Notes: generated from the letters alone by a model not told the origin. DNA of 64,000 bases from Kribbella sindirgiensis (GCF_004331435.1 NZ_SJKA01000002.1:558001-622000), one strand, 5' to 3'; counted from the first letter of the stretch, positions 44,744-54,319 are shown. Translations and numbers: made by a program.

Positions 44744-46060
44744 GTGCCTTTCAGCACCGTCGCCGAGCTCGCCTACGACGCCTCCACGCTGGTCTTCGAG
44801 CATGGCTGGCAGTCGTGGAGCCCGAGCGGCTGGTACCGGCTCGACGCGCGTCCACCGCGTCCGACGGCGCCGAATCATCACGTGATGGCGTACCGTCCCG
44901 GCGTCGACGCCGGCCGCTTCCAGGGCGAGGGTCTGCTCGCGGTCGCGACGGCCGGCGAGGTCACGATCTTCGCGGCGACGAGCCCCGACGACGTCCCGTC
45001 GATCCGCGCCGAGATCCGCGGTGACCGGCTGGTGATCTCGGCCGATGGCGCCGTACAGCAGACGACAACGACGCAGGCCAACCCGAACCAGGCGCTCGCC
45101 GACTGGGCCGACGCGTTCGCGGCCGGCGCCCCGCCGGTGCGCGTGTTCGGACCGTCTTGGTGCAGCTGGTACGCGTACTGGGGCAAGGTCACCGAGCGGG
45201 ACGTGATGACCGACGTACGCCAGTTCGACGAGCACGATCTGAGCGTCGACCTGGTCCTCCTCGACGAGGGGTACCAGGCCGCGATCGGCGACTGGCTGAC
45301 GCCACGGGACGACTTCGGCTCGACCGTCCGGCTCGCCGCTGACATCCGGTCCAGCGGTCGTCGGGCCGGCATCTGGGTCGCGCCGTTCCTGGTTGCGAGC
45401 GGCAGTGAGACGGCCCGGAAACACCCGGAATGGCTAGTTCCGGGCATTTCCGCCGGTACCAACTGGGGCCAGGAGCAACTGGTTCTGGACGTGACACACC
45501 CGGGCGCCGCACGCCATCTCCAGGACGTCTTTACCGAGCTCTGCCGTCAGGGCTACGACCATTTCAAGCTCGACTTCGTGTACGCCGGGGCAATCGACGG
45601 ACCGCGCCACGAGCAGGTCGACGGCATCACGGCGTACCGGCACGGAATGCGGCTGCTGCGCGAGGCCGTCGGGCCCAACCGGATCCTGCACGGCTGCGGC
45701 GCCCCGATCCTCCCGAGTCTTGGACTCGTCGACTGCATGCGGATCTCGCCCGACACCGATCCGTTGGTCGACCCACCGTCCGGCGACATCAGCCAGCCCG
45801 GTCAGCGCGGCGCGCGGTCCACCTCGGTGGCACGCGAGTTCCTGCACGGTCGCTGGTGGGCGAACGACTCCGACTGCCTGATCGTGCGGCCCGACGTCCA
45901 GGAGCGCGAACTCTGGGCGCAGCACATCGAGGCGGGTCCCGGTCTGCGGATGTCGAGCGACCCGATCGGCGCACTCGACCGGTGGGCGCTCGATCGCACC
46001 CGCGAACTGCTCGTCCCCAGCTCGCCGCGCCCGCATCCGTTGAAGGATCCCGATGCTTAG
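44744..46060 (+). CDS. Alpha-galactosidase, GH36-like
   Basis: A 438-residue glycosidase of the melibiase clan. The start is GTG 44744 behind GAGGGA. Motifs are GPSWCSWYAYWGKVTERDVM, WLTPRDDFG, the nucleophile Asp in HFKLDFVYAG (KLDF), and the acid/base Asp in DCMRISPDTDP. It is shorter than typical GH36 (about 700) and lacks the N-terminal supersandwich domain in full length, so it is nearer to the compact GH36/GH27 type. No export signal: it acts on internalised galactosides delivered by the following ABC importer. Its stop overlaps the permease start by 8 bp. Confidence 0.9.
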   Translation: MPFSTVAELAYDASTLVFEHGWQSWSPSGWYRLDARPPRPTAPNHHVMAYRPGVDAGRFQGEGLLAVATAGEVTIFAATSPDDVPSIRAEIRGDRLVISADGAVQQTTTTQANPNQALADWADAFAAGAPPVRVFGPSWCSWYAYWGKVTERDVMTDVRQFDEHDLSVDLVLLDEGYQAAIGDWLTPRDDFGSTVRLAADIRSSGRRAGIWVAPFLVASGSETARKHPEWLVPGISAGTNWGQEQLVLDVTHPGAARHLQDVFTELCRQGYDHFKLDFVYAGAIDGPRHEQVDGITAYRHGMRLLREAVGPNRILHGCGAPILPSLGLVDCMRISPDTDPLVDPPSGDISQPGQRGARSTSVAREFLHGRWWANDSDCLIVRPDVQERELWAQHIEAGPGLRMSSDPIGALDRWALDRTRELLVPSSPRPHPLKDPDA

Positions 46061-46967
46061 GCCCGCGCCGCGGCGTACCCGGCAGGTCGGTAAGGCACAG
46101 CAGACCGCGGTCGCGTACGCGCTCCTCGCACCGAGCCTGGTCGGCGTCCTCGGCTTCCTGCTCGCGCCGGTGGTGATCGTGCTGGTGCTGAGCCTGTTCG
46201 ACTGGAAGTTGCTCTCGACTCCCGAGTTCGTTGGATTGGCCAACTACAGCAGGCTGTTCGCCGACGAAGACGTCTGGCACTCGCTGCTGGTCACCCTGTA
46301 CTACGTGGTCATCTGCGTGCCCGGCACAACAATTCTGAGCCTGCTCCTGGCGCTCCTGGTCGACCGGAAACTGCGCGGAATGAAGTATTTCCGGGCTCTG
46401 CTGGTGATCCCGTGGATGGCGACGCCGGTCGCGCTCGGCCTGGTCTGGAGCTGGATCTTCGACCCGGGCCGCGGTGCGCTGAACCAGTTCCTGGGCGTGT
46501 TCGGGATCGACGGTCCGGCGTGGCTGTCGTCGCCGGTGCTGGCGATGCCGAGCGTCGCGGCGGTGCACATCTGGCAGTTCGCCGGGTACAACATGCTGTT
46601 CTTCCTGGCCGGTCTCCAGAACATCCCGCGCTCGTTGCGCGAGGCCTCGTCGCTGGACGGCGCGTCCCCGGTCGCGCACTTTTTCACGATCACGCTGCCG
46701 CTGCTGCGGCCGACGATGCTGTTCGTGCTGATCACCAATGTGATCGGCTCGTTCCAGGCGTTCGACACGATCTTCGTGATGACCGAGGGCGGCCCAGGTG
46801 ACAGCACCGAGGTGGCGACGTACCTGATCTACGACGAGGCGTTCCGCAAGTTCGACTTCGGCTACGCGTCGACGATCTCGGTGCTGCTGTTCGCGGTGGT
46901 GCTGTTCGCGACGATCACCCAGTTCGTCTACTTCGAACGCCGTACGACCTATGAGGTGTCCGGATGA
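46053..46967 (+). CDS. ABC sugar transporter permease, MalF/UgpA type
   Basis: A 304-residue permease with six predicted helices (VAYALLAPSLVGVLGFLLAP and others). The ABC-coupling EAA loop is SLREASSLDGASPVAHFFTI followed by TLPLLRPT. It forms the membrane channel with the next gene for a sugar carried by the binding lipoprotein. It overlaps the alpha-galactosidase gene (8 bp) and the second permease (ATGA, 4 bp). No ATPase is in the operon; a shared MsiK-type ATPase elsewhere would be expected in actinobacteria. Confidence 0.96.
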   Translation: MLRPAPRRTRQVGKAQQTAVAYALLAPSLVGVLGFLLAPVVIVLVLSLFDWKLLSTPEFVGLANYSRLFADEDVWHSLLVTLYYVVICVPGTTILSLLLALLVDRKLRGMKYFRALLVIPWMATPVALGLVWSWIFDPGRGALNQFLGVFGIDGPAWLSSPVLAMPSVAAVHIWQFAGYNMLFFLAGLQNIPRSLREASSLDGASPVAHFFTITLPLLRPTMLFVLITNVIGSFQAFDTIFVMTEGGPGDSTEVATYLIYDEAFRKFDFGYASTISVLLFAVVLFATITQFVYFERRTTYEVSG

Positions 46968-47773
46968 GACTGCGCATCTTCACGTACGCCGTTCTGGTGG
47001 CCGGCTGCCTGTTCGCGATCTTCCCGTACTTCCTGACCGTGCTGACCGCGTTCAAGGGCCCCGGGCAACTGTCGGAAACGATGCCCTGGGAGCCTGGTCT
47101 GCCACCGAGTACGGCGGCGTTCGGGCGGCTGTTCGACTCGGGTTTCGGCGGGTACCTGGTCAATACCGCGCTCGTCACGGCCGGGATCACCCTCGGGCAG
47201 GTGGTGTTCGCGATCCTCGCGGCGTACGCGTTCGCGCGGCTCTCGTTCCCGGGCCGGGACGCGCTGTTCTGGGTGTATTTGTCGACACTGATGGTGCCGC
47301 CGGTGGTCACGATGATCCCGCTGTACCTGATGATGCAGAAGCTCGGGCTGGTGGACACGTGGGCCGGCCTGATGCTGCCGACGATGCTCGGCACGCCGTA
47401 CGCGATCTTCTTGCTCCGCCAGTTCTTCCGCGGCATCCCCGCGGATCTCGAGGACGCGGCCCGGATCGACGGCGCCGGGCGGTTCCGGACGCTGGTGTCG
47501 ATCGTGCTGCCGTTGTCGAAACCGATCCTGGTCACCGTCACGACCCTCGCCGTGGTGGCGAACTGGAACAGCTTCCTGTGGCCGCTGATCATCACCAGCA
47601 GCGAGGACAAGCGGCTGCTGTCGGTCGGGATCGCCTTGTTCAAGGGGGAGATCGGCGTCGACTACAACGCCGTGATGGCCGGCAGCCTGATCGCGCTGGC
47701 GCCGCTGCTGGTGCTGTTCATCGTCTTTCAGCGCTTCATCGTCCGCTCGGTCGCTGTTACCGGGCTCAAGTAG
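46964..47773 (+). CDS. ABC sugar transporter permease, MalG/UgpE type
   Basis: A 269-residue permease partner of the preceding gene. The six helices start with IFTYAVLVAGCLFAIFPYFL, and the EAA loop is DLEDAARIDGAGRFRTLVSI followed by VLPLSKP, well conserved. It starts within the stop of the previous gene (ATGA). The binding-protein gene follows after 13 bp. Confidence 0.97.
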   Translation: MRLRIFTYAVLVAGCLFAIFPYFLTVLTAFKGPGQLSETMPWEPGLPPSTAAFGRLFDSGFGGYLVNTALVTAGITLGQVVFAILAAYAFARLSFPGRDALFWVYLSTLMVPPVVTMIPLYLMMQKLGLVDTWAGLMLPTMLGTPYAIFLLRQFFRGIPADLEDAARIDGAGRFRTLVSIVLPLSKPILVTVTTLAVVANWNSFLWPLIITSSEDKRLLSVGIALFKGEIGVDYNAVMAGSLIALAPLLVLFIVFQRFIVRSVAVTGLK

Positions 47774-47786
47774 TTCGGAGGCTCTC

Positions 47787-49061
47787 ATGTCTTTGTCCAG
47801 GAGGACTTTTCTGATCGGCGCGGGCAGCGTGCTCGCGCTGGCCGGCTGCGGCTCGTCCGACGACAAGGCGAGCGGTGGCGGCGGCAAGGTCGAGCTCGTG
47901 TACCGCCTGTGGGACGAGCAGCAAGAGGTCGGTTACAAGGCGGTGTTCGCGGAGTTCACCAAGCAGAACCCGGACATCACGGTCCGGATGGAGGTACTGC
48001 CGTGGGACCAGTACTGGACCAAGCTGACCACTGAGCTGGCCAGTGGCAAGGCGCCGGACGTGTTCTGGCTGACCGTCGACTACTTCCCGGACTTCGCGAG
48101 CAAGGGCGTCCTGGCGCCGCTCGACGACCTGATCTCGAAGGCCGGCCTGAAACTCGACTCGTACCACCCGAACGTCGTGCAGTCCTACAAGTTCGAGGAC
48201 AAGCAACTGGGGATGCCGAAGGACATGGGCATCGTCGGGCTGCTCTACAACAAGGATCTGGTCGCGAAGGCCGGGATCACGATGCCGGCCGAGCTGACCT
48301 GGGCGCCGGACGGTTCGGGCAGCTTCCTCGAGGTGGCGCGCAAGCTGACCGTCGGCAGCAAGCAGTGGGGTTTCTGCTCCTGGAACCACAGCCAGACCCA
48401 GTGGCTGAACTGGATCGCCTCGAACGGCGGCCGCGCGATGGACAAACCGTACGGCGCCTTCGAGTTCGCGAACCAGAAGTCGGTCGAGGCCCTGCAGTTC
48501 GCGCGGGACCTGGTGTTCAAGTGGAAGGTGTCGCCGGACGGCACCCGCACCAACCCGCCGACCGGACAGGCGACCGAGATGTTCTACCGCGGCGAGGTCG
48601 CGATGTTCCCGGCGAACAACGCGCTGCTGCCGTTCGCGCTGCCCGAGGTGAAGTTCCCGATCGGGGTCGCCGCGATGCCGGCCGGCCCGAGCGGGCGGAC
48701 GGTGGTGATCAACGGGCTCTCCGAGGCGATGTTCGCGAAGACGAAGCACCCGGACGAGGCCGGCAAGCTCGTCGCCTTCCTCGGCTCGGAGAAGGCCCAG
48801 AAGCTGATGGGCGACGCGGGCTACATCATCCCGGCACTCAACAACGCCGGCGCCGGCTACCAGGCGTTCTGGAAGCAGAAGGGCATCGACGTCCAGCCGT
48901 TCATCGACTCCGCCGCCGGCAGCACCGTCAACCTCCCGATCGCCGAAGGCTGGACCGCCAAGTCCCCCGAGATCAACAAGACCGTCAACGACCTCTACCT
49001 CGACAAGGTCCCCGTCGCGGACATCGCGGCCTCCATGGACAAGATCGGAAACGACAAGTGA
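47787..49061 (+). CDS. Extracellular sugar-binding lipoprotein (Tat-type signal)
   Basis: A 424-residue CUT1 solute-binding protein. The signal MSLSRRTFLIGAGSVLALAGC carries a twin-arginine motif (SRRTFL) and a lipobox with lipidation at Cys21, so it is probably exported folded through Tat and anchored on the membrane surface. The body matches family 1 sugar-binding proteins: VELVYRLWDEQQEVGYKAVF, then PDVFWLTVDYFPDFASKGVL, and NFALLPFALPEVKF-like segments. It delivers an alpha-galactoside or related oligosaccharide to the two permeases. SD GGAGG lies before ATG 47787. Confidence 0.95.
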   Translation: MSLSRRTFLIGAGSVLALAGCGSSDDKASGGGGKVELVYRLWDEQQEVGYKAVFAEFTKQNPDITVRMEVLPWDQYWTKLTTELASGKAPDVFWLTVDYFPDFASKGVLAPLDDLISKAGLKLDSYHPNVVQSYKFEDKQLGMPKDMGIVGLLYNKDLVAKAGITMPAELTWAPDGSGSFLEVARKLTVGSKQWGFCSWNHSQTQWLNWIASNGGRAMDKPYGAFEFANQKSVEALQFARDLVFKWKVSPDGTRTNPPTGQATEMFYRGEVAMFPANNALLPFALPEVKFPIGVAAMPAGPSGRTVVINGLSEAMFAKTKHPDEAGKLVAFLGSEKAQKLMGDAGYIIPALNNAGAGYQAFWKQKGIDVQPFIDSAAGSTVNLPIAEGWTAKSPEINKTVNDLYLDKVPVADIAASMDKIGNDK

Positions 49062-49969
49062 AAGAACTGACGGACTCGTACGACGACTTCCAGGACGCCG
49101 GCGTACTGCGGGAGCGGCTGGCTGGTGACGGTTATCTGTTCTTCCGGGGGTTGCTGCCTCGGGATGTCGTTGCGGATGTTCATGAGCAGTTGGCGCGGAT
49201 TCTTTACGACAGCGACTGGTTGGCGCGGGATGCAGATCCGCGGGAGCTGGTCGCGTCGGGGCGGGCCGTGGAGGAAGGGTCGGCGGGGTTCTTCGGGGCC
49301 TACACGGCGATCCAGAGCACCGAGGCGTTTCATCGGCTGGCCGTGCGGCCGGAGTTGCTGGAGCTCGCGGGCCGGTTGCTGGGTGAGGAAGCGTTCGCGC
49401 ATCCGGCGCACATCTGCCGGATCGCGCCGCCGTCGCCCGGGGCGAACCCGACGCCGATCCATCAGGACTACCGGTTCATCCAGGGGAGCGTGGACACGCT
49501 CACCACCTGGTTGCCGTTGAGTACGGCGCCGCCGGAGATCGGCGGGTTGCGGGTGCTGGCCGGGTCGCCCCGGCTCGGCGTACTGCCGGTGAAGGCATCC
49601 GACGGCCCGGGGATGATGCGCGCCGAGGCGGACGAGGAGCATCCGGAGTGGCGTACGACGTCGTACCGGCCCGGCGATGTGCTGCTGTTCGGAAGCCTGA
49701 CCGTCCACGGCGCAATGCCGAACCGGACGAAGCAGCTGCGCTTGTCGGCCGACTTCCGCTACCAGGCACTGAGCGCGCCAATGGCCCGCGACCTCCTCGG
49801 CACCGGCAAGCCGCACTACCACCCCGACGTCCCCGACTTCCCCACCCTCACCCGCGGCTGGACCTCGACGACCTGCGTCGAGGTCCCACCCAACGTGAAC
49901 TTCGTGGACCGCTGGGACCCGCGCGTGGACGACGTACCGACGCCACCGTCACGGTTCGCGTACGTCTGA
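49058..49969 (+). CDS. Phytanoyl-CoA-dioxygenase-family (PhyH) protein
   Basis: A 303-residue Fe(II)/2-oxoglutarate oxygenase. The metal triad is H135-x-D137 (PIHQDYRF) and distal H217 (TVHGAMPN), with 2OG-binding Arg228 (RTKQLRLSADF). The GTG start overlaps the sugar-binding-protein stop by 4 bp (GTGA), so it is coupled to the galactoside importer. It probably hydroxylates a sugar- or polyol-linked substrate rather than a fatty acyl-CoA, as an inference from location. metG is convergent 12 bp away. Confidence 0.93.
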   Translation: MKELTDSYDDFQDAGVLRERLAGDGYLFFRGLLPRDVVADVHEQLARILYDSDWLARDADPRELVASGRAVEEGSAGFFGAYTAIQSTEAFHRLAVRPELLELAGRLLGEEAFAHPAHICRIAPPSPGANPTPIHQDYRFIQGSVDTLTTWLPLSTAPPEIGGLRVLAGSPRLGVLPVKASDGPGMMRAEADEEHPEWRTTSYRPGDVLLFGSLTVHGAMPNRTKQLRLSADFRYQALSAPMARDLLGTGKPHYHPDVPDFPTLTRGWTSTTCVEVPPNVNFVDRWDPRVDDVPTPPSRFAYV

Positions 49970-49980
49970 AAGCCGGACGA

Positions 49981-51546
49981 TCAGCTTTCTTCGAGTCGCG
50001 GAAACAGCGGATCGCCCTTGGTCAGCGTCGCACCGGCCGGCAGCTGACCCCACGTGCCGGCGTCCTGCACCCGCTGGTCGGTGAGTGCGCCCAGCTTCTC
50101 CTCCGCGCCGAGGAGCTCCCAGAGCTTGGCGGACGTCTTGGGCATCGTCGGGTTGTGGAGTACGGCGACGGCGCGCAGGACCTCGGCGGCGGAGTAGAGG
50201 ATGGTCGCAAGGCGGGCCCGCTGGGAGTCGTCCTTGGCGACCTTCCACGGCTCCTGCTCGGTGACGTAGCCGTTCACGGCGCCGACGAGCTCGTTGATCG
50301 CGGCCAGGGCGTCCTGGAACGCGAGGGTGTCCAGGGCCTTGTCCGCGGTCGCGACGGTCTGCGCGAGCTTGTCCGCCAGCGCCTGCTCGGCCGGTCCGTG
50401 GTCGGTCGGCTCCGGCAGCGCGCCGTCGAAGTACTTGCCGACCATGGCCGCGATCCGGCTGGCCAGGTTGCCCAGGCCGTTGGCGAGCTCGGACGTGTAG
50501 ACCGCGCTCAGGTGCTCCCACGAGAACGAGCCGTCCGACCCGAACTGGATCGTGCGCAGGAAGTAGTACCGGAAGGCGTCCGAGCCGAAGTGGTCGGTGA
50601 TCTCGTGCGGCGCGATCGCGGTCAGCTTCGACTTGCTCATCTTCTCGCCGCCGACCAGCAGCCAGCCGTGCGCGAACACCTGCTTCGGCGTCGCGACCTC
50701 GGCGGCCATCAGCATCGCCGGCCAGATCACCGCGTGGAACCGGAGGATGTCCTTACCCACCAGGTGGACATTCGCCGGCCACAGTTCCTCGAACCGCTCC
50801 GGGTCAGTGCCGTAGCCCGCGGCGGTCACGTAGTTCAGCAGGGCGTCGATCCACACGTACAGAACGTGGTCCTCGTCCCACGGCACCGGGATGCCCCAGT
50901 CGAACGTCGAGCGGGTGATCGACAGGTCCTGCAGACCCTGCTTGACGAACGCGATCACCTCGTTGCGGGCGCTCGACGGCGCCACGAAGTCCGGCTGCGA
51001 TTCGTAGAGCTCCAGCAACTTGTCGCCGTACGCCGAGAGCCGGAAGAAGTAGTTGGTCTCGGAGACCGTCTCCAGCTCGGTGCCGTGGATCATGCACCGC
51101 TGGGTGCCGTCCTCGTCGGTGCGGATGTCCGCGGGGAGCTTGAACTCCTCGCACCCGACGCAGTACAGGCCCTCGTACTCGCCCTTGTAGACGTCGCCCT
51201 TGTCGTACAGCTTCTGCCAGAACTCGCGGACCCGCTCGGTGTGCCGCTGGTCGGTGGTCCGGATGAAGTCGTCGTACGCGATGTCGACGTCCACCCAGGC
51301 CGGCTTCCAGGACTCCTCGACGAGCTTGTCGGTCCACTCCTGGGGCGTCATGCCCTGGGCCTGCGCGCTGCGCATCACCTTTTCGCCGTGCTCGTCGGTA
51401 CCCGTCAGGTACCACTTGCGCTCGCCACGCTGGGCGTGCCAGCGGGTCAGGACGTCCCCGGCCACCGTCGTGTAGGCGCTGCCGATGTGCGGCGGGGCCG
51501 TGACGTAGTAGATCGGGGTGGTGACGTAATAGGCCTTCTCGGACAT
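49981..51546 (-). CDS. metG: Methionyl-tRNA synthetase
   Basis: A 521-residue class I synthetase (charging tRNA-Met, including initiator). The class signatures are HIGSAYTTVAGDV (HIGH) and GEKMSKSKLTAIA (KMSKS). A metal-binding insertion is visible at YCVGCEEFKLPADI and RCMIHGTELE. The C-terminal anticodon-binding domain is helical. It lies 29 bp after rsmI in the same direction and probably belongs to the same transcript. Confidence 0.98.
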   Translation of the reverse strand: MSEKAYYVTTPIYYVTAPPHIGSAYTTVAGDVLTRWHAQRGERKWYLTGTDEHGEKVMRSAQAQGMTPQEWTDKLVEESWKPAWVDVDIAYDDFIRTTDQRHTERVREFWQKLYDKGDVYKGEYEGLYCVGCEEFKLPADIRTDEDGTQRCMIHGTELETVSETNYFFRLSAYGDKLLELYESQPDFVAPSSARNEVIAFVKQGLQDLSITRSTFDWGIPVPWDEDHVLYVWIDALLNYVTAAGYGTDPERFEELWPANVHLVGKDILRFHAVIWPAMLMAAEVATPKQVFAHGWLLVGGEKMSKSKLTAIAPHEITDHFGSDAFRYYFLRTIQFGSDGSFSWEHLSAVYTSELANGLGNLASRIAAMVGKYFDGALPEPTDHGPAEQALADKLAQTVATADKALDTLAFQDALAAINELVGAVNGYVTEQEPWKVAKDDSQRARLATILYSAAEVLRAVAVLHNPTMPKTSAKLWELLGAEEKLGALTDQRVQDAGTWGQLPAGATLTKGDPLFPRLEES

Positions 51547-51575
51547 GTCAACAAGGGTAGTGGCGTGCGCCAGTG

Positions 51576-52418
51576 TTATTTACCGGGGTCCCGAGCAGCG
51601 AGTACGGCGTCGTACACGGTCCGTTTCGGTACGTTGAAGCGCTTCGCGACGTCGGAGATCGCCTGTTTGCGCGGCGTACCGGCCTCCTCGTCCTGCGCCA
51701 CCTCCCGCGCCAGGTCCTGCGGGGTCAGCACCTTGTCCGGATCCGCGCCCGCGACCACCACCGTGATCTCTCCGCGGACACCGTCCTTCGACCACGTGAC
51801 CAGGTCGTCGAGGGGCCCACGCTTGACCTCTTCGTACGTCTTGGTGAGCTCCCGGCACACCGCCGTACGCCGGTCCGCGCCGAAGGCCTCCGCCATCGCC
51901 TCCAAGGACGCGGTGAGCCGGTGCGGCGCCTCGAAGAACACCATCGTCCGCGGCTCGTCCTTCAACTCCATCAGCCGCCGCCCGCGCTCCCCCGGCTTGC
52001 GCGGCAGGAACCCCTCGAACGTGAACCGGTCCACCGGCAGCCCGCTCAACGCGAGCGCGGTCAGCACCGCCGACGGCCCCGGTACGGCGGTCACGTCGAC
52101 GTCGGCCTCGATCGCCGCCGCCACCAGCCGGTACCCCGGATCCGACACGCTCGGCATTCCCGCGTCCGTCACCACCACCACGGTCAGCCCCTGCTCAAGC
52201 GCTTCAAGCAGCTCAGGCGTCCGCTCCCGCTCGTTCCCCTCGAAGTAGCTGACCACCCGCCCGCTCAGCTGAATCCCCAACTCACCCGTCAACCGCCGCA
52301 ACCGCCGCGTGTCCTCAGCGGCCACCACCTCGGCCGCGGCGAGCACCTTCCCCAACCGCGCCGACGCATCCGACACATCCCCGATCGGAGTCCCCGCCAA
52401 CACCAGTCGCCCGCTCAT
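51576..52418 (-). CDS. rsmI: 16S rRNA (cytidine1402-2'-O)-methyltransferase
   Basis: A 280-residue RsmI protein of the tetrapyrrole-methylase fold. Diagnostic segments are VLAGTPIGDVSDASARLGKV, VAAEDTRRLRRL, VTDAGMPSVSDPGYRLVAAA and ALALSGLPVDRFTFEGFLPR, followed by MVFFEAPHRLTASLEAM. It 2'-O-methylates C1402 of 16S rRNA in the decoding centre. A C-terminal HTH-like domain (KQAISDVAKRFNVPKRTVYD) is also present. Start is ATG 52418, with pmt divergent. Confidence 0.97.
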   Translation of the reverse strand: MSGRLVLAGTPIGDVSDASARLGKVLAAAEVVAAEDTRRLRRLTGELGIQLSGRVVSYFEGNERERTPELLEALEQGLTVVVVTDAGMPSVSDPGYRLVAAAIEADVDVTAVPGPSAVLTALALSGLPVDRFTFEGFLPRKPGERGRRLMELKDEPRTMVFFEAPHRLTASLEAMAEAFGADRRTAVCRELTKTYEEVKRGPLDDLVTWSKDGVRGEITVVVAGADPDKVLTPQDLAREVAQDEEAGTPRKQAISDVAKRFNVPKRTVYDAVLAARDPGK

Positions 52419-52482
52419 CGGATCATCATCCCAGGCGGGCCGGACCGACGCGGGGAGGCGGTGGTACCGGGGCGTCCGTACG

Positions 52483-54177
52483 ATGGCGGGCGTGGCTGCT
52501 GTGATCGAGGACGGAACGGTTCGGCGGAGTGACGTCGACACGGAGCGGGAGACGCTCGGGCGGGACGTGCTCGGGAGACGGCTGCCGCCGCTCAAGGAGC
52601 GGTTGTACCCGGCGATGCCGCGGGACTTCGACGGCGGCTGGATCGCGACGCTGGCGATCACCGTGCTGGCCGGCGTGCTGCGGTTCTGGCACCTCAGCAA
52701 CCCGGTGAAGTTCGTCTTCGACGAGACGTACTACGCCAAGGACGCGTACAGCCTGCTCAAGTTCGGTTACGCACGGCAGTTCATCGACCAGCCGGAGGGC
52801 GCCGCCGACAAGGCGATCCTGGCCGGCAACCTGGACGTCTTCAAGGACACCCCGAGCCTGACCGTGCACCCCGAGGTCGGCAAGTGGATGATCGCCGCCG
52901 GCGAGCAGTTGTTCGGGATGACGCCGTTCGGCTGGCGGTTCATGCCGGCGCTGTTCGGCACGCTGACCGTGCTGCTGCTGATCCGGACGGTACGCCGGAT
53001 GACCCGGTCGACCCTGATCGGCTGTATCGCCGGTCTGCTGCTCGCGGTCGACGGCCTGCACTTCGTGATGTCCCGGGTCGCGCTGCTGGACATCTTCCTC
53101 GCGTTCTGGCTGGTCGCGGCGGTCTCCTGCCTGGTCGCCGACCGCGACTGGACCCGTCGCCGGCACGCCGAGACCCTCGACAAGCCGGTCACCGACGGCG
53201 AGCGCCGTACCGTCGGCCGCTGGCTGCTGATCCGGCCGTGGCGGATCGCCGCGGGGATCTGCTTCGGCCTGGCGCTCGGCACCAAGTGGTCGGCGGTCTG
53301 GGTGCTCGCCGCGTTCGGCGTGATGGTGTTCGCGTGGGACTTCGGCGCCCGGCGCGCGCTCGGCGTCCGGTTCGCGTTCGTGAAGTCGGCGCTGGTCGAC
53401 GGCGTCCCGGCGTTCGTCAGCCTGGTGCTGGTCGCGGTGGTCACGTACGTCGCAACCTGGACCGGCTGGCTGCTGCACGACAACGCCTATGACCACAACT
53501 GGGCCGCGAGCAACCCGGCGCACGGCGTGATGAAGGTGGTTCCGGACGACTTCCGGTCGCTGCTGGCGTACCACAAGGAAGTCCTCGCCTTCCACACCGG
53601 CGACTACATCAAGCACGCCACCCACCCGTACGCCTCGAACCCGGCCGGCTGGCCGATCATCGCCCGCCCGATCGGTTTCGACGCGGTCAACGACATCAAG
53701 CCCGGTACGCCGGGTTGCAACGCGCCGGCCGGGACCAACTGTCTACAGGTGATCTCTGCCCTCGGTACGCCGCTGTTGTGGTGGGGAGGTGCGCTCGCGC
53801 TGATCGCGGCGCTGGTCCTGTGGATAGGCACGCGCGATTGGCGGCTCGGCATACCGATCGTCGGGTTCGTGACGTGCTGGGTGCCGTGGTTCGCGTTCGA
53901 CGACCGGCCGATCTTCTTCTTCTACGCCGTCACGATGATCCCGTTCACCGTGATGGCGCTGGCGCTGATCCTCGGCAAGGTCCTCGGCCCGGCCCGCACA
54001 GCGTCGAGTACCGGGATGAGCACGGCAACCCCACGCCGCCTGATCGGCACGGCGGTCGTCGGCGCCTTCGTCGTCCTCGTGGTCCTGAACTTCGCCTACA
54101 TCTGGCCGATCCTGACCGACGAGGTGCTCCCGCACCCGGACTGGCTCAGCCGCATGTGGTTCAAGTCCTGGATCTAG
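52483..54177 (+). CDS. pmt: Protein O-mannosyltransferase (GT39 family)
   Basis: A 564-residue membrane mannosyltransferase, transferring mannose from polyprenyl-phosphate-mannose to secreted proteins. The N-terminal catalytic acid pair is FVFDETYYAKDAYSLL (DE motif), and about ten transmembrane helices follow; a long extracellular loop contains PEGAADKAILAGNLD. GTG 52492 lies 7 nt after TACGAT and is an alternative, leaderless start. It is divergent from rsmI (64 bp), the order pmt-rsmI-metG being shared with mycobacteria. Confidence 0.96.
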   Translation: MAGVAAVIEDGTVRRSDVDTERETLGRDVLGRRLPPLKERLYPAMPRDFDGGWIATLAITVLAGVLRFWHLSNPVKFVFDETYYAKDAYSLLKFGYARQFIDQPEGAADKAILAGNLDVFKDTPSLTVHPEVGKWMIAAGEQLFGMTPFGWRFMPALFGTLTVLLLIRTVRRMTRSTLIGCIAGLLLAVDGLHFVMSRVALLDIFLAFWLVAAVSCLVADRDWTRRRHAETLDKPVTDGERRTVGRWLLIRPWRIAAGICFGLALGTKWSAVWVLAAFGVMVFAWDFGARRALGVRFAFVKSALVDGVPAFVSLVLVAVVTYVATWTGWLLHDNAYDHNWAASNPAHGVMKVVPDDFRSLLAYHKEVLAFHTGDYIKHATHPYASNPAGWPIIARPIGFDAVNDIKPGTPGCNAPAGTNCLQVISALGTPLLWWGGALALIAALVLWIGTRDWRLGIPIVGFVTCWVPWFAFDDRPIFFFYAVTMIPFTVMALALILGKVLGPARTASSTGMSTATPRRLIGTAVVGAFVVLVVLNFAYIWPILTDEVLPHPDWLSRMWFKSWI

Positions 54178-54216
54178 CCAGTCATCATGAGAGTGAACCG
54201 CGGAGCCGAGAGACAG

Positions 54217-54264
54217 GTTCCGGGGGGATCGCACCTGCTATTCCCTGTCCCCAGCCCCCGGAAC
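54217..54264. terminator. Bidirectional hairpin between pmt and the DUF1707 gene
   Basis: GTTCCGGGGG (54217-54226) pairs exactly with CCCCCGGAAC (54255-54264) around a 28 nt loop, midway between convergent stops. Confidence 0.65.
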
Positions 54265-54319
54265 GAGTCGCCTCCCCCGGCAATCGGCTGACCGCGCTCA
54301 CGCGGACCGTGGGATTTGG

